DNA from: Manduca sexta
Lineage: Eukaryota > Arthropoda > Insecta > Lepidoptera > Sphingidae
DNA: 64,000 bases
Assembly: GCF_014839805.1 (NCBI RefSeq)
Contig: NC_051121.1
Location: 479,116-543,115, forward strand
Reading direction: 5' to 3'
This document shows positions 11,318 through 21,837 of the stretch, one piece after another (positions within the stretch are counted from its first letter, which is position 1; each line of letters begins with the position of its first letter). The notes beneath the pieces were generated by a model. The model was not told where the DNA came from. It was given only the letters and a program-made list of their open reading frames with translations, and searched no databases. The position numbers were made by a program, and so were the translations under genes.

Positions 11318-13544
11318 GAATACGATTTATAACTATAAATAAAATAGATGTCTGTATAACGGTTCAGCCCTTTAAGGGAAGCATTTCTGAATATTTCTTT
11401 GCTTAAAGTGGTAGATATAAATTTTGTAGTATGATGACTTGGCTTTAAGCCTAACAAAAACCTACATAAAACCATAGCTTAATAACAAATTGCGAGGGTT
11501 CGTGTGGTAAGATTTCTGGATATCTTAATGACCTCCACCTTGATTCCTATACTTTTCTTGATAATTCAGTGCAACCATTGTTTTTTTGTCGGCTTTGAAA
11601 AAAAAACATATCTACATTTAGGTATATATTCAGAAGCTCGTGTGCAAACTGTAATGCACCTCTAGTTATAGATGTGGATTGTCTTGTTAATTGTATCATA
11701 TTGTTTACCCAAGATTAACATTTTAAAGTAGAAATAGATAATTTATTTCAATTATGATTGACGAGCTTGTTCTAGCAGTGCTTTGTATTCATATGTCTGG
11801 TTGGTATTATTACTGTTTATGGGCGGTTGTGACGTCATCAGGCAAGCGGATTATTCGTCTCGGTATACCCTCATTTTATTGTATGAAAGGTTTAATAAAA
11901 CAGTAGTGTGTTAATTCGTTCCCGCGTCGCGTATAAACGGCTGAATGGACTTCGAAAGGTTTCATTATTATGTTAAGCGAAACTCCAATAAATTTTAAAT
12001 GGCTATAAATAAAAAATATATTGGAGAGGAGTAAATTGCATAAACATTCTACAAGTATAGAGACGTTAACAAAAGTGATATAAAATATAGTAGTCTTCTT
12101 TCCACTTGGGCTTAAACCACTGCAATACAATTGCAATATAGGAATACAATAAATAATTTCACTTAATTTTGGCCTCCTATCTGACATCTACCCTTCTGAG
12201 GGATCCGATCTTAAACGACTTGTACTGAAAAACTCACGTAAATTGTTGCCTATCTGGCAAAATATAAAGCAAGCACCGCCATCCATGTACATATGTGGTA
12301 TCTGGCAGATTAGGTATGAACCAAAGCGTATGGAAAAAGAAAAGACAGAAATTGTTGCTGGATTTGAGGTGCAATACTGAATTACTGCCCATAATGTACA
12401 CTACATTCAGACTAAGACGGCGACATGGGATGACTATTAGAAGTGTTAAAGTGTGAATTTAAGGAAGATACAGAATTATTCGACATGCCCTCTTCTATTA
12501 AAAGTAGTTCTTTCGACTACCATACTAGTCTCGATTCATACAGTATCGAAACACCTACAAAATAGATGTATCTGCTAGTACTTCATGTTTTCCTAGTACT
12601 TAAAGAAGCGTCATCGAAGATACGAATGCAAAGTAAACGCGGATGCTAAAATTTTACTTGATACCAACTTTCGAAACTTCAAAAGTATTTGAAAGCCACG
12701 AAATATCCAAAGTCTTTCGTTAATAATTTTCCGGCGTCTTGTATAAGAATGTTGATTTAATCGTTCTCATGCTAATTTAACGCGGGACCTTCTTTGCGTT
12801 TCTTAATTTTTTGTTTTGAATTATAAATTATGTGGGCAAGGTCGTTTTTTGCGTGCATATTTGATAAGGCTTCGTGATGGCACGTTTGACTTTCAGGCCT
12901 TTTAGTATTTATTTTGTCATTAGTATATCCGTTCATTCATCCAACAATCCGAGAGTACATAATAATACTGGGCTTATAAGATTATGTACTTGTATAACCA
13001 ACAGTCTTTACTTTTGTTAAATTTACTTCCTAATGACAGCGTTTAGGTTTGACAGTAGGTTTCATTTTCACGATGACACGATGGTAACACGATGTGGGTT
13101 TTGCTATCACGATTTGTCCCATGTTAAATATTTGTGAGGATAATACATAGACGGCAGGTCATTAAACTAAACAGGAATTAACAAATTGCTTTCCACCGAC
13201 CATAGATGTGAATTGTTATTTACTATTGAAACTGCAAAGTAAAATTTACCCAAAACCATCACCATAATCAAAGACAAGTTCGCATAATATTTTACTTCAA
13301 ACTCCGTACTCCTATTGAATGTCTTGCGAACCTTATTTCCTCACGTCGAGTGCAAGGCTTGTGTAATCCGACTTGCCTTTCGGAAAACATCGCTTAACTG
13401 CACCGATGCCTCACACTTCAAAGCCTTTAACACCATATGAAAGGTCCTTCACTGACATTTACTTAAAATAACATTTAATATTAGTTATATCAGTTTATAT
13501 TAGCTTTATAGATTTCGTAAAGTTTAGTCACATTGATTCAGGAA
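11318..13544. other. Unannotated interval
   Basis: AT-rich with no supported gene. A scrap of repeat Y lies at about 11810-11870 on the minus strand ('tgtttatgggcggttgtgac'). The 103-codon minus frame at 11876-12187 has no recognisable domain. Confidence 0.4.
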
Positions 13545-13760
13545 TCAGACTACCTGGAAAGGCTGCTTATGATCAGGAAAAGACCACGAAGAGGAAGCAC
13601 CAAAATATGGATAGACCAGTTTGCCAATGTGCTGAAAGTCCCCATTAATGGAACACTTCATCAGGACGAAGACCATCATCAAAATAATTAAGTTACTATC
13701 CTCAACAATAAGGAATCTGAGACTGAGGAGAGAGACGCATAGATAAGTTGCAGTCTTATG
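13545..13760 (+). pseudogene. LINE ORF2 C-terminal scrap
   Basis: Plus strand contains 'RPRRGSTKIWIDQ' in a broken frame, resembling the basic 'GRPRKRWIDQ'-type segment near the C-terminus of several LINE polyproteins. Stops and frame changes throughout. Low-information call. Confidence 0.4.
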
Positions 13761-13904
13761 CGGTTTTAATAAGCTAGGTTGATATAATAATAAAGATCTT
13801 ATTTTTATTTTGGAATTAAATATAATGTAACATTAAGAAATATATATTTCTAGTGGAATTGAAATAAATATAACATTTTATCATCTACATCATTAGCTAC
13901 ATAA

Positions 13905-14045
13905 AGTTCACTGCTGAAAATAGGCCTCCCCCAAATATTTCCAGACGGACCTGTCGAAAGTGGCCTGCAACCAGTGTGTTCCTGCAATCTTTATCAAGTC
14001 GTCTGTCTACCTGCAAGGTGGACATTATGTTATCATGACTTGGTA
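13905..14045 (-). repeat. LINE 3'-end fragment, reversed
   Basis: 'gttcactgctgaaaataggc' followed by 'ccagacggacctgtcgaaag' is the reverse of the 'aggcctatgtccagcagtga' LINE ending seen at 7440. A similar piece sits at 46195-46265. Confidence 0.5.
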
Positions 14046-14482
14046 ATTTGTAGTTAATTTTTACTTAAAGGAGCAGACAAATCGTATTATTTGTAGACAA
14101 AACCATTTATTAATTATTAAAATAATGCGTATCCAAAATTAAAATACTGGAACGTAAATCACACACGACATTGCTTTTATAAGACTGAAAACAATAAAAA
14201 TGTTCAAAAATATTAATGATATGGAGACAACAGTAATTAAGGTTCATTTTATCATGGCAAACAAGCAAACTGTCGAGAAAATCAGTAACAACAAGACTGA
14301 ACAGACTTTCTGTGCCAGAACACCCAAAGCAAATATTTTTGTAATCATTAAACGTGGAATTGAAACCTCTGTCTTTTGTTCCCAACGCGTACTGTTTCTA
14401 CACAAATGCTGTTATGTAACTACATAGAGGTATATTTTATTTAGGACAATAAATGCACCAGTATGTCCGACAGTTGGAAGTC

Positions 14483-14720
14483 ATCTATACTATTATATAC
14501 AGCTGAAGAGTTTTTTTTGTTTGAACATATTAATCTCAAGAACTACTAGTTCAAATTAGAAAATTATTTTAGGGTTGGTTAGCCCATTTATTAAGGAAAG
14601 CTATAGGCTATATAAAATCACGATATGAGTAATAGAAGTGGACCATCAATGAAAAATGAATGTTGCAAGACGAGGAAAATTTATTATTTTTGAGAGCATC
14701 TGTTGCGTTCGCTGCATAAA
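14483..14720 (+). repeat. HLR repeat copy
   Basis: Begins 'tctatactattatatacagc' and contains 'tttgaacatattaatctcaa', 'agcccatttattaaggaaag' and 'gagcatctgttgcgttcgct'. Non-coding. The small ORFs on both strands at 14110-14427 just upstream show no family resemblance. Confidence 0.6.
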
Positions 14721-14796
14721 AGGGTAAACTTACGCAACAGTCATGAATGAGGCAATTGTTTTTCTTAAAAATTCTAAAAATAATATTTTTAACAAA

Positions 14797-14970
14797 GTCC
14801 TCCGCCGAATATGTCTACCTGTCTGAACTCGATAAACTAACCCAACGGATATCGATGAAATTTTGATAAAGAGATAGTTTGAGACCCTGGGAAGGACATA
14901 TGCTACTTTCTATCCCGGGAAAATATATAACTCTTTCACGCGAGCGAAACTACGAGCAAATGCTGGATAT
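14797..14970 (+). repeat. Helitron-like 3' half
   Basis: Contains 'gagaccctgggaaggacata', 'ctactttctatcccgggaaa' and 'cacgcgagcgaaactacgag', matching the right half of 4586-4949. The terminal CTAG is mutated to 'tgctgg'. Confidence 0.55.
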
Positions 14971-15075
14971 GACGATAGCATATCTATCATATCATGGGAC
15001 GGAAATAAGCTCGGCAAACAGTAATTTATCTTTCTTTAGAATTCATAATAGTCATTGCCAGTGCTATTATATTCT

Positions 15076-15256
15076 TGTGGGAATGGAACGTTAGTGTGAT
15101 GCTTGGAATGAAATGTAAAGTGTGTGAGCGAGAAAAAAGAAGACAAGCGTGAATGACAGATGAGTGTTGGAAAACTGAAGACGTCAAGGAGAAAAAATAT
15201 ATAAAGAAATGCAATTAACTTAAAAAGCGAAATTTTATTTTGGAACAAATCCCACA
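15076..15256 (+). repeat. 5' LTR
   Basis: 181 bp with a 7-bp terminal inverted repeat tgtggga/tcccaca. Holds a TATA-like box 'tatataaa' (15198-15205) about 50 bp before the LTR end, a plausible core promoter. No canonical AATAAA on the plus strand. Confidence 0.92.
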
Positions 15257-15260
15257 ATTT

Positions 15261-15278
15261 TGGGGGCTCGTCCGGGAT
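15261..15278 (+). promoter_or_regulatory. Primer binding site, tRNA-Pro
   Basis: 'tgggggctcgtccgggat', 18 nt, 4 bases after the 5' LTR. It is complementary to the 3' end of tRNA-Pro including CCA, and is the same 18-mer as the proline primer site of murine gammaretroviruses. It would prime minus-strand DNA synthesis. Confidence 0.85.
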
Positions 15279-15295
15279 CGTTCTAAAAATTAAAA

Positions 15296-15367
15296 GGGCA
15301 AACGACGAAAAACAGAAGACGCAAACGAAGAAAAACAGAAGACGCAACTAAGAAACAGAAGACGACG
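15296..15367 (+). repeat. Leader tandem repeats
   Basis: Three imperfect repeats built on 'aaacagaagacg' lie between the primer site and the gag start. Purine-rich and unpaired-looking; this part of the leader would normally hold the packaging region, but no function can be shown. Confidence 0.6.
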
Positions 15368-15420
15368 ATCACAAAACGGGCTCAATCTGCACAATACCGC
15401 GTGTCACTTTAGAAGGCACC

Positions 15421-17217
15421 ATGCTTGAACCAAGAAACGAATCCAGCACGATGTTCCAGCTAGTTGAAGGGAATATTACAAAATTCAGCGGCGACGATAA
15501 AACATATTCGTCAGGGAAATGGGCACTTGACATTGAAGAGAACGCTGAAATCTTCGGATGGTCTGACCAGCAACGACTTATCATGGCGCGTCGATCGCTA
15601 ACGGGAACCGCAGCCTTGTGGTTACGCAGCGAAAAGATTCACAAGACATTCGATGAGTTAAAAACTGCAGTATTGAAAGAGTTTCCCGACGTTATTAATG
15701 TCAAAGAGATGCACGAAATGATGTCTTCACGAAAGAAAAGACGTGATGAGACATATTACCAATATATGTTGACTATGAAGGAACTCGGTAAACGCGCAAA
15801 ATTCCCCGATTACGTCAGTATTCAATATATAATTGATGGAATAGTTGATAACCCCGTGAACAAGACTATTTTATACGGTGTGACCACATATCCTGCGTTG
15901 AAAGAAAAACTTACAATATACGAGAATATAAAAAAAGCTCAGTTATCTATTAATAAGGAATCATCATCAAGATCATCATCATACACAGCGCAAAAACCGG
16001 GAAGCAGCACGCTCAAACGCTGTTATAATTGCGGTGATCTAAGTCACGAAGCTTCTGCCTGTGTTACTGGGATAAAATGCTTCAGATGCAACCAATTTGG
16101 CCATATTAGTCAGCACTGTACCCAAAATGGCGGACAAGGAGCCTTTAAGAAAACATTCGTAATTCGTGAACCATCGAGTGCGATCGGTAGACACGAACAA
16201 CAACGTAATGTTGGCAATAAAGTCGAACTGCAGCGGAAAATGCCGAATGATGTTCCGAAGACTCAATCACGACAAGTTTACTACAACTCGGCTCAAGACG
16301 GCGCTACCAGCAACCATACTGAGGAAGAAATTTACGTTGCTACGATAAACAACCCCATGACAGCGCGATGTTCTGATGTTGAGAGCACTGAAAACGAGGC
16401 TACGACAATTGGTCGGAACGATGACATGATGTCAAATAAGAATGACAACACATTATTTAATGAGTTTGGCGTTTACGATGTAAACAAACAATCTGGTAAA
16501 TCTGTGCGACCTGCGAAACCATTTAAGAAAGTGATTTTCTCCGGCAAAACGGCAAATGCTCTTATAGACTCAGGTTGTGATGTGAATTTAATGTCTGATA
16601 CTTTTTATAATGAACTTGGTATAACAGATTATGATATAAACAATAATATAACATTGACCGGCTTAGGCTCTTCTAAAGTGCAATCATATGGTGCTGTAAA
16701 GTTGAATATTGTAATTGACGGTTCTAAATATGCTAATGTTACGTTTTATGTTATCTCTAAGGAAACTATGCCATTTGAAATTATATTAGGTAATGATTTT
16801 TTGAAAAACACTGTAATGTTTATGAAAGATTGTTCTGTGTGGTTGATGCCCAAAGATGATCAGTGGTGGAGATGTTTAATGTCTAACTGTGATGTTATAA
16901 ATGATTTTCCATGTTTGAGTCATATACAGAATTCAACTATAAGAAAGAGCGTACAGCATTTGGTGAGTACCTACCATCCCCAACAAGTTAAAGAAGCCCC
17001 AATTCAAATGAAGATTATTATGAAGGATGATGTTCAAGTACGATTTAATCCACGGCGGATTTCACGTAGTGAGAAATTAAAAGTTGAGAAACAAGTGCAT
17101 GAATGGTTAGAAAATGACAATTTACGCAAAGCTCAGGAAAATGATGTTGCTGTGAGAGCTATCAGTACAATTATAAAAGAAAATCCCTACCAGGACTATT
17201 GGATTGATAATGGATAG
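15421..17217 (+). CDS. Gag-protease polyprotein with internally deleted pol
   Basis: 598 codons, ATG to TAG, no internal stop. Residues about 30-175 resemble the retrotransposon Gag (capsid-like) domain. Two zinc knuckles of the form C-x2-C-x4-H-x4-C lie at residues 201-214 and 220-233 (RNA binding). An aspartic protease follows, with the active-site triplet DSG at 383-385 and the downstream 'IILGNDF' at 454-460. Residues about 540-569 look like the segment just before the reverse transcriptase core. At about 570 the frame passes straight into 'KAQENDVAVRAISTI', which resembles the linker between RNase H and integrase, and it stops at 598. So a large in-frame deletion has removed RT and RNase H, and integrase is lost as well. 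The intact frame, together with identical LTRs, argues for a young element that can still make particles and a protease but not copy itself. Superfamily (Ty3/gypsy) is inferred from Gag/protease style and domain order. Confidence 0.88.
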   Translation: MLEPRNESSTMFQLVEGNITKFSGDDKTYSSGKWALDIEENAEIFGWSDQQRLIMARRSLTGTAALWLRSEKIHKTFDELKTAVLKEFPDVINVKEMHEMMSSRKKRRDETYYQYMLTMKELGKRAKFPDYVSIQYIIDGIVDNPVNKTILYGVTTYPALKEKLTIYENIKKAQLSINKESSSRSSSYTAQKPGSSTLKRCYNCGDLSHEASACVTGIKCFRCNQFGHISQHCTQNGGQGAFKKTFVIREPSSAIGRHEQQRNVGNKVELQRKMPNDVPKTQSRQVYYNSAQDGATSNHTEEEIYVATINNPMTARCSDVESTENEATTIGRNDDMMSNKNDNTLFNEFGVYDVNKQSGKSVRPAKPFKKVIFSGKTANALIDSGCDVNLMSDTFYNELGITDYDINNNITLTGLGSSKVQSYGAVKLNIVIDGSKYANVTFYVISKETMPFEIILGNDFLKNTVMFMKDCSVWLMPKDDQWWRCLMSNCDVINDFPCLSHIQNSTIRKSVQHLVSTYHPQQVKEAPIQMKIIMKDDVQVRFNPRRISRSEKLKVEKQVHEWLENDNLRKAQENDVAVRAISTIIKENPYQDYWIDNG

Positions 17218-17493
17218 ATGAAAGAGGTTTGATAATATTAGTTTAATTTGTTTCAAGTTTGTTATATTATGAAGTGTTAAGCGTTTATTTAGTTCAGTGA
17301 TTTTACAAAAAGTTTAAGTTAGGTTTTTACTTTTTGTTTAAATGTTATAATTAGTATAGTTTTTCGAGTTTGAAGTTTATGTCCGAAGTAATAGTGAAGA
17401 TGTTGATGTTTTATTTAATTTGTATTATAATTTATTTCTTAGTTATAATTTGTAGGTATGCCTGAGGACAGTCATGATGTCAGGACGGCCGAA
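17218..17493 (+). other. LTR element 3' untranslated region
   Basis: 276 bp of T-rich non-coding sequence between the pol stop and the 3' LTR. It ends in a GC-richer segment, 'gaggacagtcatgatgtcag'. No env-like ORF. Confidence 0.75.
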
Positions 17494-17674
17494 TGTGGGA
17501 ATGGAACGTTAGTGTGATGCTTGGAATGAAATGTAAAGTGTGTGAGCGAGAAAAAAGAAGACAAGCGTGAATGACAGATGAGTGTTGGAAAACTGAAGAC
17601 GTCAAGGAGAAAAAATATATAAAGAAATGCAATTAACTTAAAAAGCGAAATTTTATTTTGGAACAAATCCCACA
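17494..17674 (+). repeat. 3' LTR
   Basis: Identical by eye over all 181 positions to the 5' LTR. Followed by ttctt, giving the short target duplication with 15072-15075. Confidence 0.92.
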
Positions 17675-19454
17675 TTCTTGTATCATATCGTTTAAATATT
17701 ACAGTAATATTTTACTTAATACAAAATTTGACGAATTTTTTTGTCCAAAAAAATTCCGGTAATACCTTCATTATGCAGGTCACTCCAGTACGAATTATTT
17801 GACGCACTGACCCCTGTTTCATTAAAAAGTTAAATTTCCTCATTACCTGAACCCAAGCACGAAGTTGAGGTCACAATTTAGTGCGAAAGAACGCTATTCC
17901 AAATGCCGTTGTTATTCTAGCGAAATTTCCACTGCACCGTGGAGATTTAACAAATTTAATTAGTGAGAATTCTCTCGGCTTATTGCACCTCAAAGCTTGC
18001 CGACACTTCTAAGCACATGCAAATTATTACAATACAGATGTTTCTGTTTAATTGTATTTCTAGTTCGGTGTAACGCTGCATTGCTGGGCTTTGGTTAGGT
18101 TTGGTTCTTAGAATTCTCTCCCTAGAGAAATGTAAGGATTTGGAATTTCTACCACTCGTTTGGATTAATGCTAATGAACATGTCTTAAAAAAGTATCACA
18201 AGTGACATGTTTGACTTGGAGTGAACTAATTTTTGGGGCTCAAAACATTAAGAACTTATTGTTTTCTTCCTTAGATAGCTGTTAATCTGCTTTTGCTATG
18301 AAACATCATCTGATGGATCTATGAGTAACAACTAATTATTATAATTATGGTAACTGGCAAGTACATATGTGGCCTCTAAACAAATACTTCTTTTTGTAAT
18401 GGATATATCAGAATGAAATATGAAATGAAATATATATTTATGTACCAAAGAACATTTTACACAACTAGAATAGTTAACAGTCATGACTACACTAACCTAC
18501 ACCTGACCTGTCTAATGCGAGTCATGAATACACATTAACATGGTATTTTTTTTAAATGATAAAGAAAGTTATTAACGGTTTACAGTGAATATGTTATAAT
18601 GCAAAATATGCTAATGTGACAACACAACACAGCCCAGTGGAAGATCAGCGCTAGTTTTTTATCAGTATAATATGCTGAGTTGGTGTCACTTTTGTGACGC
18701 GTAAATTGAAATAAGTGCCTTTTTTGTTTTCGTAATTATTTTTTAATCTTGCTTGTAAGAAATAAATAATTATTTCTTTCTTAAAACTAATTAAACTTAA
18801 GAATATTTTTCAACACCTTGATATTACACGAGAGTCAGATCTAGTTTAATGTTATATGCTACGTTATTTCTTCTAATCTTGTTACTAAATACTGAAAACA
18901 ACTGGTCCATTACAAGATCAAATCATAAATCAAAAAAATACTTTCCCGATAACTTTATTTTCCTCTGGTCAATCTTTCACCAATCGACCTTATTTAGATC
19001 TTTATTGCTGCCATCAGGGATGCGAGTTTACAGCTCCAATCACAACTGATGCGCCACGCAAGGATTTAAATAATTCCTACTTCCAAAACCCGGTATAAAC
19101 ATGGATCTACCAAAATATTCTGAGTTATCAGCCAGGCGAGATGTGATGTAGCAATAAATTTACCAGTGGCTGGATGTAGCCGGTTTGACGGCGTTTGGCT
19201 CGTTTTATGGGCCTTCGTGCGGGTTCACGTAGATGTGTATACGTGTCGATATCTGAACGAATCGATGCGTTGAATGACCTATTACTTCTGCATCAATATC
19301 TAAGTTCTTTGATAGTTCACTTAGTACGCTCGAATGGGGATTATTTGATGAAATTATTGAAGCAAGTTGGATTAGTTGAATATCAATAATACATACCATA
19401 TCGCTATTAAAGTTACCTTCAGGGTTAGTAAAACGGTTAGAAGCTCAAAATTAA
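17675..19454. other. Unannotated interval with one small shared ORF
   Basis: Left part of duplication copy 1. No recognised repeat. A 64-codon plus ORF (19195-19389) is also open in copy 2 (50536-50730) with one amino-acid change, but shows no known motif. Confidence 0.4.
19195..19389 (+). other. Small unrecognised ORF shared by both copies
   Basis: Encodes 64 residues starting MARFMGLRAGSRRC. The copy 2 equivalent keeps the frame, with Asp to Asn at one position. At 1-2% divergence, survival over 192 bp is expected by chance, so this is weak support for coding. The first 25 residues are Arg-rich; no signal peptide, membrane segment or known motif. No splice or promoter context was identified. 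It could be part of an exon but is listed mainly as a candidate. Confidence 0.15.
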
Positions 19455-19576
19455 TCTTCTATACTTATAATAAATCTGTAGAGAGGTCAATTCTGTACAT
19501 GAAATATATTTCCAAAATAAGTATCAGGGGGTGATTAGGGATCGATACTGATGCCAAAAATGCAATTAGTAAAATT

Positions 19577-19580
<4 letters not shown>

Positions 19581-19616
<36 letters not shown>
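19581..19616. repeat. (tctg)9 microsatellite
   Basis: Nine perfect units; the copy 2 counterpart (50921-50952) has eight. Confidence 0.95.
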
Positions 19617-19617
<1 letters not shown>

Positions 19618-20160
19618 ATAACCGTTATAGAAACAAAAACTACTCGACGGATTTTAACGAAACTTGGTACAATTATTTGTCATACTCCTGTGCTGGTTAT
19701 AGTATACTTTTCATCACGCTACAATTAATAGGAGCAGAGCAGTGAAGGGAAATGTTGGGAAAACGGGAGAAGTCACTCCATTTTTTAAGCTTCCGTCGCG
19801 GTTCAAGCTTAATGGTTAAAGCTGCACAGAAATCATGTATGACGGAAATGTTCCCCTTAAAATTATGTAAAAAATATCCCACGACAGCATATGTCTATCT
19901 TTTATGGTTGACTCACAATAACACGTGTAACTCCCGATAGCTTAGCAGTTCGAAGCTTTCTCATTATATTTGTCTACTCTTACGTTTATAACACTCTCAG
20001 TCATCACTAATTAAAAAAGTTAACATTATTAAATATTCCATAAAAAGAATCATAGAAATCGGTATAGAAACACCAAAGTTATACATGAAATACGCTAATA
20101 ATAAGCCATCACGCGTGAATACTGAATCATGTTATAAGGATTATTTTTGTATATATATAA

Positions 20161-20261
20161 GGTCGCGAACGCACAGGCAGGCGGCTTGCTTGGCACCTAG
20201 AGGCTAGCGAATCACCTAGCGAGTAGCTTCGTAAAACGAACATTCTCGAACGTTCGCGACC
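20161..20261. repeat. 101-bp inverted-repeat module
   Basis: Bounded by ggtcgcgaacg (20161-20171) and its perfect reverse complement cgttcgcgacc (20251-20261). GC-rich interior with 'cacctagaggctagcgaatc' and 'cacctagcgagtagc'. It sits inside the Helitron-like element just before its 3' end, and may be a captured hairpin or a small nested element. Also at 51497-51597. Confidence 0.6.
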
Positions 20262-21084
20262 GGCTCCATTTTTGAAGTCCGACATCCACGCGGGCGAAGC
20301 TGCGAGCGGAAGCTAGTTATCAATATTATCCTTAAGACTGCTCTAATATAATACACCTATTTCTTTGATTTTAAGTCAACGATTTATCTCATTGACCATA
20401 TATTGTACAGTCACCTATATAAGTACCTGAAAAAATTCGAGACTTCAAATCGACTATACGCTTTTGCGTTGTACCAATTTTCCTACAAAAATAAAATAAA
20501 AGGGGCTTATTTTACGTCACACAAAGTTTTTTTTAAAATTAATCTTAACGTTTATAGGCGATTTGAAGTTTGAATTTGTGTATCAACTTTTGTGGCTGGC
20601 TGTACTACGTTTATACGACTTATACAAAGCCCATCAATAAACAAAATACAAACACGAACGAATCATAAAAAGGCATCTCAACCACCCTCGATATATTGGC
20701 GTATAACAGATCTATCAAAATGAACAAGTTTGAAGGTCACGGACCCTCAATGAAAAGGAGCCAAATGTCTACAAATTTCCTGCAGCATGTGTCAAGAAGC
20801 GTTCAAGATATCAGGTATTGCAAAAACTTTGTGAAATATTTTTCTAGCATTTTTAATAAATGCGATACCAAGTTCACAAAGTGCTTTTGAAAACACTTTA
20901 CGAAATTGATGTTGTGTGCAAGGTTGTATTGACCTTTTCAATTGACTTGACTATTGACTCGATAATCATGTTTGAAAATTACAACCCTTCTTGATAAGTA
21001 GGTAGTTAAGTTAGGTAGAAGGCCTAAATAATTGACTGCGTAGGTAAGAAATTAGCTATTTACTCTGTTAAGCAGTTTTTTTAT

Positions 21085-21330
21085 ACTAGCTCGACAAAGT
21101 GTCCCCACTGCACCTAATGGTAATTGGAGTGGGTTCAATAGATTGTCGACTGACGAGAGATGATTACCCCTCAGTCAACACAATTATGCCGGCCTGTTGG
21201 AACGTGATATACACAGGCTGATTCCAGATCGCGACACACATGTGGGCCACTATGGCGGGTTTTCAACACCTCGGTGGTAGCTATCCGGGCTGATATACAA
21301 TATATTATACGATGTATATGCTACCACCAG
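21085..21330 (-). repeat. Repeat X copy
   Basis: Reverse-oriented member ('gactgacgagagatgattac', 'atgccggcctgttggaacgt', 'ccactatggcgggttttcaa'). In copy 2 the matching repeat carries an extra 121-bp insertion after the sequence atgctac (21318-21324 here). Confidence 0.7.
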
Positions 21331-21837
21331 CAACAAAGTTAAAAACAATGTATCTGCTTTGAGGTATTGTTATTTACGTAGGACACTTCATTTAATTAGT
21401 AAATAATGAACTTAAAACTAAAGCAGTACAGTTAGCAGTGCCAAATACCATGTCATAGTAAAAATAAATGTAGAATGCTTCAAAGTCACACACACACTTA
21501 AACTTGTTTGGCAGAACATTAAATATACCTACCTAAATGAAATTATAAGTTGGCTAAGTTACTCCTTAACAGACAGCTGGAAAGCATTTCAAATCAAACT
21601 AGATCACGAAGCTTATATTTAACAATTCGCTTTACCCATTGTGAATTTCAAGTCGAAAGCTATAAAATGGACCCGGATGCTATAAATGATTAATAGTTGC
21701 GGAAGAGATAAACCGGTTGTAACGATTTTGATAGCTTGTTTAAACTTTACAGCAGTATAATAAAACTTGCATTGACCATTTGACAGCCTCTGTGTGGACG
21801 AGTTTAAACGAGAGGTAGAGGTTTGATTCCGATACAG

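Larger units (their letters stand above)
15076..17674 (+). mobile_element. Young non-autonomous Ty3/gypsy-type LTR retrotransposon
   Basis: A complete two-LTR element of 2599 bp. The LTRs (15076-15256 and 17494-17674) are both 181 bp, start tgtggga and end tcccaca, and look identical base for base, pointing to a recent insertion. Flanks give a short target duplication (ttct, or attct counting a shared A). It carries a tRNA-Pro primer site, a leader, and one ORF covering gag, protease and two remnants of pol. The reverse transcriptase core, RNase H and integrase are absent, so any movement would depend on enzymes from a relative. No obvious polypurine tract precedes the 3' LTR (last bases 'caggacggccgaa'). 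Solo LTRs of the same family occur at 30467-30647 and 61909-62083. Confidence 0.92.
19455..20316 (+). mobile_element. Non-autonomous Helitron-like element
   Basis: Starts TC after a host A (a19454 then tcttctatac) and ends 'cgcgggcgaagctgcgagcg' then CTAG followed by T, matching the Helitron rule of insertion between A and T with a 3' hairpin before CTRR. Contains a (tctg)9 microsatellite at 19581-19616 followed by 'ataaccgttatagaaac', a pairing common in insect dispersed repeats. A 101-bp inverted-repeat insert is at 20161-20261. No Rep/helicase. Copy 2 is 50796-51652. Confidence 0.65.

Noticed and set aside
11876..12187. 103-codon minus ORF
   Set aside because: AT-rich composition, no recognisable domain, no second copy to test; likely chance.
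15036..15347. 103-codon minus ORF, also 17472-17675 and 30385-30678
   Set aside because: Chance reading through the LTR, which happens to be open in the reverse frame; explains why similar proteins appear at three sites.
17218..17493. Possible env gene after pol in the LTR element
   Set aside because: Only 276 bp of T-rich non-coding sequence; no ORF, signal peptide or membrane segment.
19581..19616. Telomere-type repeat
   Set aside because: (tctg)n is an internal microsatellite of a Helitron-like repeat, not the insect ttagg telomere repeat.
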